DNA of 64,000 nt from Pseudomonas sp. TTU2014-080ASC (GCF_001446935.1 NZ_LKKK01000001.1:744001-808000), one strand, 5' to 3'; positions 1 through 9,206 are shown, counted from the stretch's first letter. A program made the numbers and translations. The notes: generated by a model not told the origin, from the letters alone.

Positions 1-752
1 CCTTCACACCGCTGATCCGCAGCTCGCAGTACGCCATGCCGTTTGATGCCAAACGCTTCGGCATGCTGGCCAACCCGGAAGAGCTGATCCGCGAACTGCA
101 ACCGACCGGCGAACGCTACACCCTGGCGGCCCGTATCAGCGGTCCGGCGCAGACAGCTTTCCCGGACGGTATCGAAGGTCAGAAAGATGGCCTGAAGCAA
201 GCCGACAATATCAACGTCATCGTGGTGGCCGACACCGATATGCTGGCCGACCGCATGTGGGTGCGCGTGCAGGACTTCTTCGGTCAACGCATTCCTCAAC
301 CATGGGCCGACAACGCCAGCTTTGCGATTAACGCACTGGACAACCTGGCAGGTTCCGAAGCCCTGATCAGCGTGCGCTCACGCGGGCGCTTCACCCGCCC
401 GTTCGACGTCGTTGAGAACATTCAGCGCGAGGCTGAGGCCCGCTTCCGCGAGAAAGAGCAGGCCTTGCAGGCTCAACTGGCGGATACCGAGAAGAAGCTG
501 GCCGAACTGCAACAGAACGAAGACCCAAGCAAGCCGCTGGAGCTGACGCCTGAGCAGCAAACGGCCGTGCAGCAGTTTGTGCAGCAGAAGCTGACCATCC
601 GCAAGGAGCTGCGCGACGTGCGCTACCAGCTCAATGCAGATATTGATGCACTGGGGCGCACCCTCAAGTTCATCAACATCGGTCTGGTCCCACTGATGCT
701 CACACTGGGCGTTCTGGCCCTGTGGCTGTGGCGTCGCCGTAAACAGCGTTAA
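1..752 (+). CDS. GldG-type ABC transport accessory protein, 3' part
   Basis: The reading frame is open from the first base, so the 5' part lies outside the window; about 249 C-terminal residues are visible. The visible part has the substrate-binding-like fold region of GldG/IFT52-type proteins, then a charged coiled coil (roughly 50-110 residues before the end), then one membrane helix and a basic tail ending in RRRKQR. In this family the protein works with an ABC permease and ATPase at the inner membrane; those genes should lie upstream. The exact substrate is unknown. Family assignment rests on overall pattern and topology rather than a catalytic motif. Confidence 0.75.
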   Translation, partial: FTPLIRSSQYAMPFDAKRFGMLANPEELIRELQPTGERYTLAARISGPAQTAFPDGIEGQKDGLKQADNINVIVVADTDMLADRMWVRVQDFFGQRIPQPWADNASFAINALDNLAGSEALISVRSRGRFTRPFDVVENIQREAEARFREKEQALQAQLADTEKKLAELQQNEDPSKPLELTPEQQTAVQQFVQQKLTIRKELRDVRYQLNADIDALGRTLKFINIGLVPLMLTLGVLALWLWRRRKQR

Positions 753-920
753 TCCTCCCTCAATGCCGTGGCAGAGCCCCTTCTCTGCCACGGCAGTTCT
801 GTCGCGAAATAGTGCTTATATTCTGGGAACGACCTCGTATCCCTGAAAACTGGTACTAGCCCGCGAAATTTCACGAAAAATCTCATACATAGTTAAAAGT
901 ACGGACGTACAGCTATTGCT

Positions 921-947
921 TTGCTGAGCAATACGCTGTTTTATAAT
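921..947 (+). promoter_or_regulatory. Possible sigma-70 promoter of the first cold-shock gene
   Basis: A perfect TATAAT lies at 942-947, with TTGCTG at 921-926 as a weak -35 at a short 15-nt spacing. Transcription from here would give a leader of about 70 nt before the start codon at 1023, as is usual for cold-shock genes. The -10 is clear, the -35 is not. Confidence 0.4.
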
Positions 948-1022
948 CGTTCTCTGGTGATGGCTGCTCTGCCGGCACGCTATCGTCGAAAAATAAAAAT
1001 TTGTAGGCTGGAGATTCAGGCA

Positions 1023-1232
1023 ATGGCTGATCGCGAGACAGGCACCGTTAAGTGGTTCAATGATTCCAAAGGTTATGGTTTTATCCAACGCGAAAGCGGT
1101 GCGGATGTTTTCGTCCACTTCCGTGCGATTCGCGGTGAAGGCCATCGCACTCTGCTCGAAGGGCAGAAAGTTGAATTTGCAGTAACTCAAGGCCAAAAAG
1201 GCCTGCAGGCGGACGACGTAGCGGCTCTGTGA
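1023..1232 (+). CDS. Cold-shock domain protein
   Basis: A 69-residue single cold-shock domain. RNP1 (KGYGFIQ) and RNP2 (DVFVHF) are both present, so it should bind single-stranded RNA or DNA and act as an RNA chaperone. The start at 1023 is chosen because GTVKWFND follows at the expected distance and a GGAG lies about 10 nt upstream; an open frame from 921 is only leader. It is monocistronic and ends at a strong hairpin shared with the convergent dsbG. A second cold-shock gene lies at 54254. Confidence 0.93.
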   Translation: MADRETGTVKWFNDSKGYGFIQRESGADVFVHFRAIRGEGHRTLLEGQKVEFAVTQGQKGLQADDVAAL

Positions 1233-1251
1233 GCCTCGACTCTCTGATCTG

Positions 1252-1290
1252 AAACAAAACGCCCGGTCACTGTACCGGGCGTTTTGTTTT
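1252..1290. terminator. Bidirectional terminator between cold-shock gene and dsbG
   Basis: A 16-bp stem (1252-1267 with 1274-1289, loop CACTGT) has A-rich and T-rich flanks on its two sides, so it can end transcription from both convergent genes. Confidence 0.88.
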
Positions 1291-1313
1291 ACGGTGCAGC
1301 CACAGCCTCCGAC

Positions 1314-2087
1314 TCAGGCATCTGGCAACGGCCCCAAAATCTGCTGCAATGTTTCAGCTCGTGGGGCGCCTTGGTGCTGCTGCAAACGGTCACCGTCCAT
1401 ATAGAAAATCGCAGGTGTAGCCGCTGCGCCAAGATCCCGCATCAGAACAAGATTCGCCGCCAACTTACCGTTGATAGCATCCGGTATACGCACCAGCGGT
1501 CTTATATTGCTGTCCTTGCCAGCGGCTTCATGGTTGTTCAGCGCAGTTTGCGGGGATTTAGAACTGAGTATCGCGGCGGCTTTTCCGGCGCTGTCTTCAC
1601 GCAAAATCCCTACCAATACGTGACGCAATTGCACATTACCGGCCTTCACCCATGGCCGTGCCTGCTTCCAGAACTGACTGCAATACGGGCAGTTTGCATC
1701 AGCAATGACATAGACAATGCGGGGCGCATCCGCCGCACCATCCAAAACCCATGTGCTGAGCTCCAGGCGCTGCCAGAACTCCTTGCCCATAGGCTGATAC
1801 ACCAGTTTATCGACCGGTTCTTTGCTCAGATCATTGCCCTGCGCATCGTAAAGACTGCCGACAAGTACATTCTTGCCGTCAGGCGTCAGGTACATCGCAA
1901 TGCCCTGCCCGTTGTAACGTGCGGCAAAGCCTTGCAAGCCATTGGGCGCGTCGAAGCGACCGACGACCTTCGGCCCGCGTTTCTCAATGGCCTGAATGGG
2001 CTCCGGCCACTGCTCAGCCAGAACCTGCTGGACCGTCAGAGTAGCCACTGTCGCCCCCATAAAGCCCAGAGCACGCAATACTTTCAT
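1314..2087 (-). CDS. dsbG: Thiol:disulfide interchange protein DsbG
   Basis: A 257-residue periplasmic thioredoxin-fold protein. A signal peptide ends near residue 24 (VLA/EQ), followed by an N-terminal dimerisation domain and a thioredoxin domain with the active-site CPYC at residues 133-136 and a later Thr-Pro (cis-proline loop). CPYC is the DsbG-type active site. In this family the protein isomerises disulfides or reduces sulfenylated cysteines in the periplasm, kept reduced by DsbD. It is transcribed alone, convergent with the cold-shock gene. DsbC is the alternative, but the active-site pair and length favour DsbG. Confidence 0.88.
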   Translation of the reverse strand: MKVLRALGFMGATVATLTVQQVLAEQWPEPIQAIEKRGPKVVGRFDAPNGLQGFAARYNGQGIAMYLTPDGKNVLVGSLYDAQGNDLSKEPVDKLVYQPMGKEFWQRLELSTWVLDGAADAPRIVYVIADANCPYCSQFWKQARPWVKAGNVQLRHVLVGILREDSAGKAAAILSSKSPQTALNNHEAAGKDSNIRPLVRIPDAINGKLAANLVLMRDLGAAATPAIFYMDGDRLQQHQGAPRAETLQQILGPLPDA

Positions 2088-2250
2088 GCTTAATCTTCAA
2101 CCTTCGATTAATGATGCATCAGCCTGATTATCATCTGGCTTGAGCACGGATGATGCAGACATGAGTGATACTGATCACTATGACTCTCGCCGGTTCAACC
2201 TGAAAGCTATTCACTGAGCGAACAGCGTTTCAGCAGGTGCCCAGATAAAC

Positions 2251-2275
2251 AAAGCCCATCATTACGATGGGCTTT
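2251..2275 (-). terminator. Terminator after the OYE reductase
   Basis: A perfect 10-bp stem (2251-2260 with 2266-2275, loop ATTAC) is followed on the minus strand by a T-rich stretch. It lies just downstream of the gene ending at 2303. Confidence 0.8.
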
Positions 2276-2302
2276 GTCACAACAACCACACACCGAACGC
2301 AA

Positions 2303-3406
2303 TCAGACCAACTTGGTCAGCGCATCACGGCTAAACGGCAGAATGTCTTCCTCGCGGCCATCACGCACTTTCACCGCCCAGTCTGGATCGACCAGCAGCG
2401 CGCGGCCGACAGCAACCAGATCAAACTCCTGCTTATTCAGGCGCTCCAGCAGTTTTTCCAGACTCGCAGGCTGGGCCACCTTGTCGGTGTTGACCATAAA
2501 CTGCATAAACTCCTCATCCAACCCGACGCTGCCGACAGTAATCACCGGCTTACCAGTGAGCTTACGGGTCCAGCCAGCCAGGTTCAGGTCGGAGCCTTCA
2601 AACTCCGGCTCCCAGAAGCGGCGGGTTGAGCAGTGGAAGACGTCCACACCAGCATCCGACAGCGGCTTGAGGAATGCTTCCAGCGCTTCCGGAGTTTGCA
2701 CCAGACGCGCGGTGTAATCCTGCTGCTTCCACTGCGACCAGCGCAGAATAATCGGGAAGTCCGGGCCAACCGCTTCACGCACTGCCTTGATCAACTCGAT
2801 GGCAAAGCGTGAGCGCCCCGCCAGATCACCGCCGTATTCGTCAGTGCGCTTGTTGCTGCCTTCCCAGAAAAACTGGTCGATCAGGTAACCATGAGCGCCA
2901 TGCAGCTCAACGCCATCCATGCCGATGCGTTTGGCGTCTTTGGCGGCTTGGGCAAACGCGGCGATGACCTCCTGAATGTCCTCTTTAGTCATGCCGTGAA
3001 CAATGACATTGCCATCCTTAACCTTCTCGCTCGGGCCATAACCCGGCACGCTGGCATCTGGTTCAGTACCGATGCGGCGCACACTGCCGACGTGCCACAG
3101 TTGCGGGACGATCTTGCCGCCTTCGGCGTGAACTGCTTCAACCACTTTCTGCCAACCTGCCAGCGCGTCTTCACCATAAAAACGCGGCACATGCGGGTAG
3201 CCGTTGCTGGCTTTATGGCCCACGGTGGTGCCTTCAGTGATGATCAGGCCAACACCGCCCGCTGCGCGGCGGCGGTAGTACTCAATGACCTTGCTGTTAG
3301 GTACGCCACCTGGCGAAAACGAACGGGTCATCGGCGCCATCACCACGCGAGTCGGCAGTGTCAGGTTGCCCAGGGTGAAAGGCTGAAACAGTGCAGATGC
3401 AGTCAT
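2303..3406 (-). CDS. Old Yellow Enzyme family NADH:flavin oxidoreductase
   Basis: A 367-residue FMN-dependent TIM-barrel ene-reductase. Visible family features are the N-terminal LFQPFTLGNLTLPTRVVMAPM segment start, the HGAHGYL motif with the following NxRxDxYGG-like stretch (NKRTDEYGG), and the C-terminal phosphate-binding GRALLVDPDW region. Such enzymes use NAD(P)H to reduce activated alkenes, nitro esters or quinones. It lies 43 bp after a TetR-family gene on the same strand, the same pairing as nemR-nemA, so it is probably controlled by that regulator in response to electrophiles. The exact substrate cannot be read from sequence. Confidence 0.9.
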   Translation of the reverse strand: MTASALFQPFTLGNLTLPTRVVMAPMTRSFSPGGVPNSKVIEYYRRRAAGGVGLIITEGTTVGHKASNGYPHVPRFYGEDALAGWQKVVEAVHAEGGKIVPQLWHVGSVRRIGTEPDASVPGYGPSEKVKDGNVIVHGMTKEDIQEVIAAFAQAAKDAKRIGMDGVELHGAHGYLIDQFFWEGSNKRTDEYGGDLAGRSRFAIELIKAVREAVGPDFPIILRWSQWKQQDYTARLVQTPEALEAFLKPLSDAGVDVFHCSTRRFWEPEFEGSDLNLAGWTRKLTGKPVITVGSVGLDEEFMQFMVNTDKVAQPASLEKLLERLNKQEFDLVAVGRALLVDPDWAVKVRDGREEDILPFSRDALTKLV

Positions 3407-3449
3407 GATCTATCCTTGGCGGCCATGCCGCGACTGATTGAGGGAGTTT

Positions 3450-4043
3450 TCAGGCCTGCAGCAAGCGCTGCAGCCGTTCGATGAAATCGGTTAATGCCTG
3501 CAAGTTGCCGGACACTTTCAGCCGGGTCAGCGTGCCCTGCCAGGCATTGCAGATAAATGCGGCCAGATTACGGCAGTCCTCATCGGCGGCCAGTTGCCCC
3601 GCCGCTTGCGCCTGCTCAAGACAGGCCTGAAGAATATCCGCCGACTGTTGCAGAATCCCGTCCACAGCCGCACCCAGTGGCGGAGAAAGCTCAGCCATTT
3701 CAAAGCTCAGGCTGCCGATAAAGCAGTGATATTCCAGACGCTCTTGCCGGGTGAAGTGCTCAACCAGCTCACGGTAATAACCCAGAATCCGCGCACTGGG
3801 ACTCAAGGCCGTGTTACTGAGTGCATCGGCGTAGCGCTGCAAACGCGGCTGATAAATGCTCTGCAGGGCTTGTAGGGCGAAATCTTCCTTACTCTCGAAG
3901 TAATGGTAGAACGACCCTTTGGGCACCCCGGCGGCCTGCACAATCTCCTGCACACCTGCGCCGTGATAACCACGACGAGTCATCACTTCGGCACCTTTGA
4001 CGAGGATCAGTTCACGCTTGTCGAGTCGGGTTCGGATATTCAT
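3450..4043 (-). CDS. TetR/AcrR-family regulator (NemR-like)
   Basis: A 197-residue repressor with an N-terminal helix-turn-helix (about residues 28-50, ending KGSFYHYFESKEDF). The start at 4043 is preferred over an upstream one at 4112 because the TetR domain begins there. Cys107, in the sequence HCFIGSL, sits where NemR has its redox-sensing Cys106, which suggests sensing of electrophiles or hypochlorite; this is inference. The ene-reductase gene follows 43 bp downstream as one operon. A perfect GACCGGTC dyad lies 14 bp upstream of the start. Confidence 0.85.
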   Translation of the reverse strand: MNIRTRLDKRELILVKGAEVMTRRGYHGAGVQEIVQAAGVPKGSFYHYFESKEDFALQALQSIYQPRLQRYADALSNTALSPSARILGYYRELVEHFTRQERLEYHCFIGSLSFEMAELSPPLGAAVDGILQQSADILQACLEQAQAAGQLAADEDCRNLAAFICNAWQGTLTRLKVSGNLQALTDFIERLQRLLQA

Positions 4044-4056
4044 GGGGCAAGAATAT

Positions 4057-4064
4057 GACCGGTC
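4057..4064. promoter_or_regulatory. Candidate operator for the TetR regulator
   Basis: A perfect 8-bp palindrome, GACCGGTC, lies just upstream of the regulator start. Operators of this GACC...GGTC type are usual for NemR-like TetR proteins. Autoregulation of the regulator-reductase operon is inferred from position. Confidence 0.5.
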
Positions 4065-4220
4065 GTCTCGCCCACTGAAAGCACTATTGATCGCAGTGAT
4101 TATCTGCCACAAGCGGCAAGCTGCGTGTTACATCCAGCAGCAAACTGCGCATTACAAAGAAAGGGAAAGCAGAACTGCCAGAGAGCCGTGAATATTCACG
4201 GCCCGGCAGGGAGAGACGTA

Positions 4221-4508
4221 TCAGGCGCGAGCGGCCTTGATGATCTCGATGTAGGACTCGGCAAAACGCTGATCTTGGATCAACGCGACAAAGTCATTGC
4301 CTTGAGCATCCTTGGCGTTGAGGTCAAAGCCTGCCTCAACGAAAAAGCCGATAAAGCGCTCGAAGTCGTCAACGCGCAGACCACGGTAAGCCTTGATCAA
4401 TTTGTGCAGCGAAGGTGGCGTGGCGTCCGCTGGCTCTTCATTGAGATAGCGCTTGATCTGCTCGTCGCTGATTTCTTCGCCAATTACCTGTTTCTTATCT
4501 TTACGCAC
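4221..4508 (-). CDS. PA4642-family small conserved protein
   Basis: A 95-residue soluble protein with a charged N-terminus and an alpha-helical body (RKDKKQVIGEEISDEQIKRYL at the start). It matches, from memory, the small conserved protein found next to hpt in Pseudomonas (PA4642 type). No signal peptide, membrane helix or catalytic motif is visible. Its function is unknown. About 120 bp separate it from hpt upstream, with no convincing promoter or terminator. Confidence 0.75.
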   Translation of the reverse strand: MRKDKKQVIGEEISDEQIKRYLNEEPADATPPSLHKLIKAYRGLRVDDFERFIGFFVEAGFDLNAKDAQGNDFVALIQDQRFAESYIEIIKAARA

Positions 4509-4630
4509 GGTTCACTCCAGCTACCAAGCCTCACGAGGGGCGCAGTTTAACGCTGGTAGGGGGCGGGGCTCAACGGCGTGCATCCTGCACGTAGCGCAAT
4601 CCCTTGCAGGGCCGTTGATGTGCTGAAGCC

Positions 4631-5188
4631 TTACAGGCCTTTGACCGCGTAGATACCGGCAGCGTTGCGCCAGTAGCCTTTGTAATCCATGCCATAACCA
4701 AAGATGTAACGGTCAATGCAGGACATTCCAACGAAGTCGGCTTTCATGCCCGGTACAGCCTTGCGATCGTGATCTTTGTCGATCAGCACAGCGGTGTGTA
4801 CAGCGCGGGCACCGGCGTGGCGGCAGAAGTCGATGATGGCGCGCAGGGTGTGACCTTCATCCAGAATATCGTCGATGATCAGCACATCGCGGTCGATGAA
4901 GGAGATTTCAGGTTTGGCTTTCCAGAACAGCTCGCCGCCGGTGGTTTCATTGCGATAGCGGGTAGCGTGCAGGTAGGACAGTTCCAGCGGGAAGTTGAGC
5001 TTGGTCACCAGTTTGCCGGAAAAGATCAGACCGCCGTTCATGACACAGAACACAACTGGATTGCTGTCAGCCAGCTTCTCAGTAATAGAGGCGGCAACCT
5101 GATCAATCGCAGCCTCGACCTGGGCTTCGGTGTACAAACAATCGGCTTCAGCCATCACCTGGCGGATGTGCTCGAGTTCAGCGGACAT
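4631..5188 (-). CDS. hpt: Hypoxanthine-guanine phosphoribosyltransferase
   Basis: A 185-residue purine salvage enzyme that joins hypoxanthine or guanine to PRPP, giving IMP or GMP. The PRPP-binding loop reads VLIIDDILDEGHTL in the second half, and the purine-side region includes KADFVGMSCIDRYIFGYGMDY. The start at 5188 is chosen because GAGGAAAC lies just upstream and the family begins there; the upstream open frame to 5290 has no support. It is divergent from upp, so purine and pyrimidine salvage genes sit back to back. Confidence 0.93.
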   Translation of the reverse strand: MSAELEHIRQVMAEADCLYTEAQVEAAIDQVAASITEKLADSNPVVFCVMNGGLIFSGKLVTKLNFPLELSYLHATRYRNETTGGELFWKAKPEISFIDRDVLIIDDILDEGHTLRAIIDFCRHAGARAVHTAVLIDKDHDRKAVPGMKADFVGMSCIDRYIFGYGMDYKGYWRNAAGIYAVKGL

Positions 5189-5428
5189 TCTGTTTCCTCT
5201 CTGCAGCGGGCCCCGCCAGTTAAAAGCTGACCAAGGCGTCAAGATAAAAACCGGAAAAGATACTACCCAGCCAAATAGCCGGCAAGACAAAACCGAATAA
5301 CGACGGCGATTTTCGCTAAAAAACTATACATTAGGCGATAATCGACCTGACCAAGACATTTTCGGACACATATAGCTGCCAATGCTTTAATCTTTAGCGG
5401 TTTACCTGCTTCCGGAGAATCCCGCCCT

Positions 5429-6067
5429 ATGTCCGTCCTCGAGATCCGCCACCCGCTTATTCGCCACAAAATCGGCCTGATGCGCCGTGCCGGAATCAGC
5501 ACCAAAAACTTCCGCGAACTGGCCCAGGAAATCGCGGCCCTGCTGACCTACGAAGCGACAAAGGATCTGCCGCTGGAAAATTATGAACTGGATGGCTGGT
5601 GCGGTCCGGTTCAGGTTGAAAAAATCTCCGGGAAGAAAATTACCATCGTACCAATCCTGCGCGCTGGTATCGGCATGCTCGACGGCGTTCTCAGCCTCAT
5701 CCCCGGCGCCAAAGTCAGCGCCGTAGGTGTCGCCCGCAACGAAGAAACCCTGCAAGCCCACACCTATCTGGAAAAGCTGGTTCCGGAGATCGACGAGCGT
5801 CTGGCGATGATCGTAGACCCAATGCTGGCAACCGGCGGCTCCATGGTTGCCACCATCGACCTGCTGAAAAAGGCCGGCTGCAAGGAAATCCGCGCCATGG
5901 TTCTGGTGGCGGCACCGGAAGGCATCAAGGTGGTTCAGGACGCCCACCCGGATGTGACTATCTATACGGCTTCGATCGACAGCCACCTCAACGACCAGGG
6001 CTACATCATTCCCGGCTTGGGCGATGCGGGTGACAAAATCTTCGGCACCAAACAGAAGGATGCCTGA
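5429..6067 (+). CDS. upp: Uracil phosphoribosyltransferase
   Basis: A 212-residue enzyme converting uracil and PRPP to UMP. The PRPP-binding motif is [13 protein letters not shown], and the uracil-binding C-terminal segment [17 protein letters not shown] is complete. The length matches the family. A GGAG lies about 12 nt upstream. The uracil permease gene starts 3 bp after the stop, so the two form a salvage operon. The 240-bp gap to the divergent hpt should hold both promoters; no clear PyrR-type attenuator is visible. Confidence 0.96.
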   Translation: MSVLEIRHPLIRHKIGLMRRAGISTKNFRELAQEIAALLTYEATKDLPLENYELDGWCGPVQVEKISGKKITIVPILRAGIGMLDGVLSLIPGAKVSAVGVARNEETLQAHTYLEKLVPEIDERLAMIVDPMLATGGSMVATIDLLKKAGCKEIRAMVLVAAPEGIKVVQDAHPDVTIYTASIDSHLNDQGYIIPGLGDAGDKIFGTKQKDA

Positions 6068-6070
6068 TTC

Positions 6071-7333
6071 ATGCAGGATGAATTCAATGACCCGCTCTGG
6101 CGTCAGGTGATCTCCGGCGCGCAAATGCTCTTTGTGGCGTTTGGCGCACTGGTGCTGATGCCGCTGATTACCGGCATGGACCCGAACGTCGCGCTGTTTA
6201 CAGCCGGCATCGGCACGCTGTTGTTCCAACTGGTAACTGGCCGCCAGGTCCCTGTTTTCCTTGCTTCAAGCTTTGCCTTTATCGCGCCTATTCTGGCCGC
6301 TAAAGGCGAGTTCGGCCTGCCGGCGGTATTGGGCGGCATCATTGCTTCAGGTCTGGTGTATATCGTTCTCAGCGCCATCGTCAAAGTCCGCGGCGCTGAC
6401 TTTATCGACAAACTGCTGCCGCCGGTTGTGATCGCCCCGGTGATCATCTCAATCGGTCTGGCACTGTCCCCGGTGGCGGTAAACATGGCCATGGGCAAGG
6501 CCGGTGACGGCAGCGCGCAGTTGGTGCCGTACGAGACCGCCATGCTGATCTCCATGACTGCACTGGTGGTAACTGTGCTGGTTGCCGCGCTGGGCCGTGG
6601 ACTGCTGCGTCTGGTGCCGATTCTTGCCGGGATCATCGCGGGCTGCACCGTTGCAGCGTTCTGCGGCGTCATTGATACCAGTGCTGTGCACACTGCACCG
6701 TGGCTGGCCATGCCTGCGTTTGTTGCGCCTGAACTGCATTGGGGTGCGATTCTCTACATCGTTCCGGTTGCACTGGCTCCGGCCATTGAACACATCGGCG
6801 GCGTAGTCGCCATCGGCAGCGTGACTGGCAAAAACTTCATCAAGAAGCCTGGCTTGCACCGCACCCTGCTGGGCGACGGTCTGGCTACCTCCGCGGCCGG
6901 TATGTTCGGCGGCCCGCCCAACACGACCTATGCAGAAGTGACCGGCGCGGTGATGCTGACCAAGAACTACAACCCGAAAATCATGACCTGGGCGGCGATC
7001 ATTGCCATTGCCCTGGCCTTTGTCGGCAAGTTCGGCACCGCACTGCAAAGTATTCCGGTGCCGGTCATGGGCGGCATCCTCTGCCTGCTGTTCGGCTCGA
7101 TTGCTGTGGTCGGCTTGAATACCCTGATCCGCCATCAGGTCGATCTGTCCGAAGCACGCAACCTGATCATCGTATCCGTCACGCTGGTGTTCGGCATTGG
7201 TGGCATGGTCTTCGGCGGTAACGACTTCGCCCTCTCCGGCATCTCGCTGTGCGCAGTCATCGCACTGCTGCTGAACCTGGTCTTGCCGGGCGGCAATGCC
7301 TGGCGCAAGAAAGTCATCGAGCCTGATGTCTGA
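6071..7333 (+). CDS. uraA: Uracil permease (NCS2 family)
   Basis: A 420-residue inner-membrane protein with the hydrophobic pattern of about 12-14 transmembrane segments. The NCS2 region with ALAPAIEHIGGVVAIG and the following GGPPNTTYAEVTGAV stretch is clear; these carry the conserved Glu residues of the substrate site in UraA. It imports uracil with protons and feeds upp, whose stop codon lies 3 bp upstream. A strong terminator follows. Confidence 0.94.
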   Translation: MQDEFNDPLWRQVISGAQMLFVAFGALVLMPLITGMDPNVALFTAGIGTLLFQLVTGRQVPVFLASSFAFIAPILAAKGEFGLPAVLGGIIASGLVYIVLSAIVKVRGADFIDKLLPPVVIAPVIISIGLALSPVAVNMAMGKAGDGSAQLVPYETAMLISMTALVVTVLVAALGRGLLRLVPILAGIIAGCTVAAFCGVIDTSAVHTAPWLAMPAFVAPELHWGAILYIVPVALAPAIEHIGGVVAIGSVTGKNFIKKPGLHRTLLGDGLATSAAGMFGGPPNTTYAEVTGAVMLTKNYNPKIMTWAAIIAIALAFVGKFGTALQSIPVPVMGGILCLLFGSIAVVGLNTLIRHQVDLSEARNLIIVSVTLVFGIGGMVFGGNDFALSGISLCAVIALLLNLVLPGGNAWRKKVIEPDV

Positions 7334-7350
7334 GCGTTCACCTGCTTAAA

Positions 7351-7378
7351 CAGAAGCCCCGCTCATGCGGGGCTTCTG
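7351..7378 (+). terminator. Terminator after upp-uraA
   Basis: A perfect 12-bp GC-rich stem (7351-7362 with 7367-7378, loop TCAT), followed by CTTTG, 17 bp after uraA. Confidence 0.8.
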
Positions 7379-7530
7379 CTTTGTGTGCAGCATAGAGACT
7401 GCACAAGCCTTACGGGCCGTATTACCCGCCCAGCAAATTTGCACGATCGAACAATTTTATTGATATAGCGTTATGCAACCGCTGCAAAGCTGGACAAAAC
7501 TAGATGTATGTTCCCCACAGTGACACGTAA

Positions 7531-8568
7531 ATGGATCCGATCCTTAGTCTGCTCTCAGATACCGTCCCCAAAGCCCGCAGCCTTGAGGAACTGACACGCC
7601 CGCTGCTGACGATTCTCAGCGAAGTCACCGGCCTGGAGTCCGCCTACCTCACCACCATTGACTTAAATGCAGGCACGCAGAAAGTCGTCTTTGCCTGCAA
7701 CACCGGCGATATGCAAATCCCCGAAGGACTCGAAGTCCCCTGGGGCGATACGCTGTGCAGACGCGCCCTGGAAGAGGGTCGCCTGTACACCAGTAATGTC
7801 GCCGAGTGCTGGGGTGACTCCGATGCAGCCGCCGCGCTCGGAATAAAGACCTACATAACCGCTCCGATCAGGTCCCAAAACGGCGATCTGCTGGGTACAG
7901 TCTGCGCAGCCAGCGCCCAAAGCGTGACCCGCGCACCGAATGTCGAACCGCTGCTGCGTCTGCTGTCCGGGCTGATCAGCTACTCACTGGAGCGTGAAAT
8001 CCTCGTCGACCAGTTGCAGAAAGCCAACCAAGAGCTGACGAAACTAGCCCTGACTGACCCGTTGACCGGACTGCCTAACCGCCGCGCGGTGCTGAGTGAC
8101 ATCAGTCGCATGTTCGATCTTGCGCAACGGGAAAACAGGTTTGTGCTGATTGGCGTTATTGATCTGGATGGTTTCAAGCAGATTAACGACACCTATGGCC
8201 ATCTGGCTGGCGATGAGTTTCTGCAAGGCATGGCCAACCAGCTGAAGCAGGCCCTGAGAAGTAGCGATGTGATCGGCCGTGCCGGTGGTGATGAATTCAT
8301 CGTCATCGCACTGGGCCCGTCGATCAGCTCATCAATGCCTGACAGTGAGATGCAGCACGCTGCAGATCTACTGCAAACGCGCCTTACCCATGCCAGCAGC
8401 GGCCGCTTCAAGCTGAGCAGTGTAGACAGCGAGCTTGATTACCCGGGAGCCAGTGTCGGGATTGCAGCCATGCTGCCCGGCACCCTGAGTGCAGATGACG
8501 CTATCCGCAAAGCCGACCATGAAATGTACAAGGTGAAAGCGCAGCGCAAACGAAACCAACTGACGTAA
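7531..8568 (+). CDS. GAF-GGDEF diguanylate cyclase
   Basis: A 345-residue soluble enzyme. An N-terminal GAF sensor domain spans about residues 20-160 and a GGDEF domain about 185-340. The active-site GGDEF is intact at residues 252-256, and RSSD five residues upstream of it is a complete inhibitory I-site, so product feedback is expected. It makes cyclic-di-GMP from two GTP in response to an unknown ligand or redox signal at the GAF domain. No membrane segment is seen. The Shine-Dalgarno upstream of 7531 is weak. It is transcribed alone. Confidence 0.92.
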   Translation: MDPILSLLSDTVPKARSLEELTRPLLTILSEVTGLESAYLTTIDLNAGTQKVVFACNTGDMQIPEGLEVPWGDTLCRRALEEGRLYTSNVAECWGDSDAAAALGIKTYITAPIRSQNGDLLGTVCAASAQSVTRAPNVEPLLRLLSGLISYSLEREILVDQLQKANQELTKLALTDPLTGLPNRRAVLSDISRMFDLAQRENRFVLIGVIDLDGFKQINDTYGHLAGDEFLQGMANQLKQALRSSDVIGRAGGDEFIVIALGPSISSSMPDSEMQHAADLLQTRLTHASSGRFKLSSVDSELDYPGASVGIAAMLPGTLSADDAIRKADHEMYKVKAQRKRNQLT

Positions 8569-8621
8569 CCCCCAGTGATGCCTCTGCCCGGAGTTTGGGC
8601 AGAGGCGTTAACCCCCTCAAA

Positions 8622-9011
8622 TCACCCCACACTCTCCAACACCCGCTGAATTGACGCCCGATACCCTTCCGGCAAGTTGTCCGGCAGTTGATCCGCGGCA
8701 AACAAGCCGATGCTTTTATGTTCGTGGCTGACTTCCGGATCGAAAGGGCCTGTCAGGGTGCAGCGGAAGGTGACGATAAATACGTGCCTGGCCGGGACGA
8801 CCTCGAACAGATAGGTGTCCAGCAACTCATCCACGTTCACCTTCAGGTTCAGCTCTTCGCGGATTTCACGGGCCAGGCATTGCGCAGGGGATTCACCCAG
8901 TTCGATCCGGCCTCCGGGCAGCTCCCACTCGTTGCGCTCATTGAGCAACAACACCAGTTGCTGATCCGGGGAAAACAGAACGCCTTTGACCGAAACGGGG
9001 TAGCTGGACAT
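8622..9011 (-). CDS. Nudix hydrolase
   Basis: A 129-residue enzyme with a Nudix box at about residues 34-56 (GRIELGESPAQCLAREIREE core). The catalytic REIREE part is intact; the late Gly of the consensus is Asn. Members hydrolyse nucleoside diphosphates linked to another group; the substrate is not evident here. The start at 9011 is chosen for an AGGAG upstream and the family-like beginning. It is divergent from the MFS gene, with a palindrome between them. Confidence 0.87.
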   Translation of the reverse strand: MSSYPVSVKGVLFSPDQQLVLLLNERNEWELPGGRIELGESPAQCLAREIREELNLKVNVDELLDTYLFEVVPARHVFIVTFRCTLTGPFDPEVSHEHKSIGLFAADQLPDNLPEGYRASIQRVLESVG

Positions 9012-9073
9012 GCTCAAATCTCCTGATTGGCTGACTGCCGCCGGGCAGTTGTTCACCTGCCGATCATAAAAAT

Positions 9074-9087
9074 GTTAGGCACCTAAC
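9074..9087. promoter_or_regulatory. Candidate operator, GTTAGG-CA-CCTAAC
   Basis: A 6-bp inverted repeat with a 2-bp spacer lies between the divergent Nudix and MFS genes. TTAGG...CCTAA sites are typical of MarR-type repressors, but no such regulator gene is next to it, so the protein that binds is unknown. Confidence 0.4.
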
Positions 9088-9206
9088 AAGATAAACAGGC
9101 AATATCTCCGGTCCAGAGCCTTCCGCTTACCTGCGGCGGGCATACCGGAACCGATTCATCTGTGGACAACACGCCAACCAGATTCTCTCCAGAATAAGTC
9201 ACCCGC

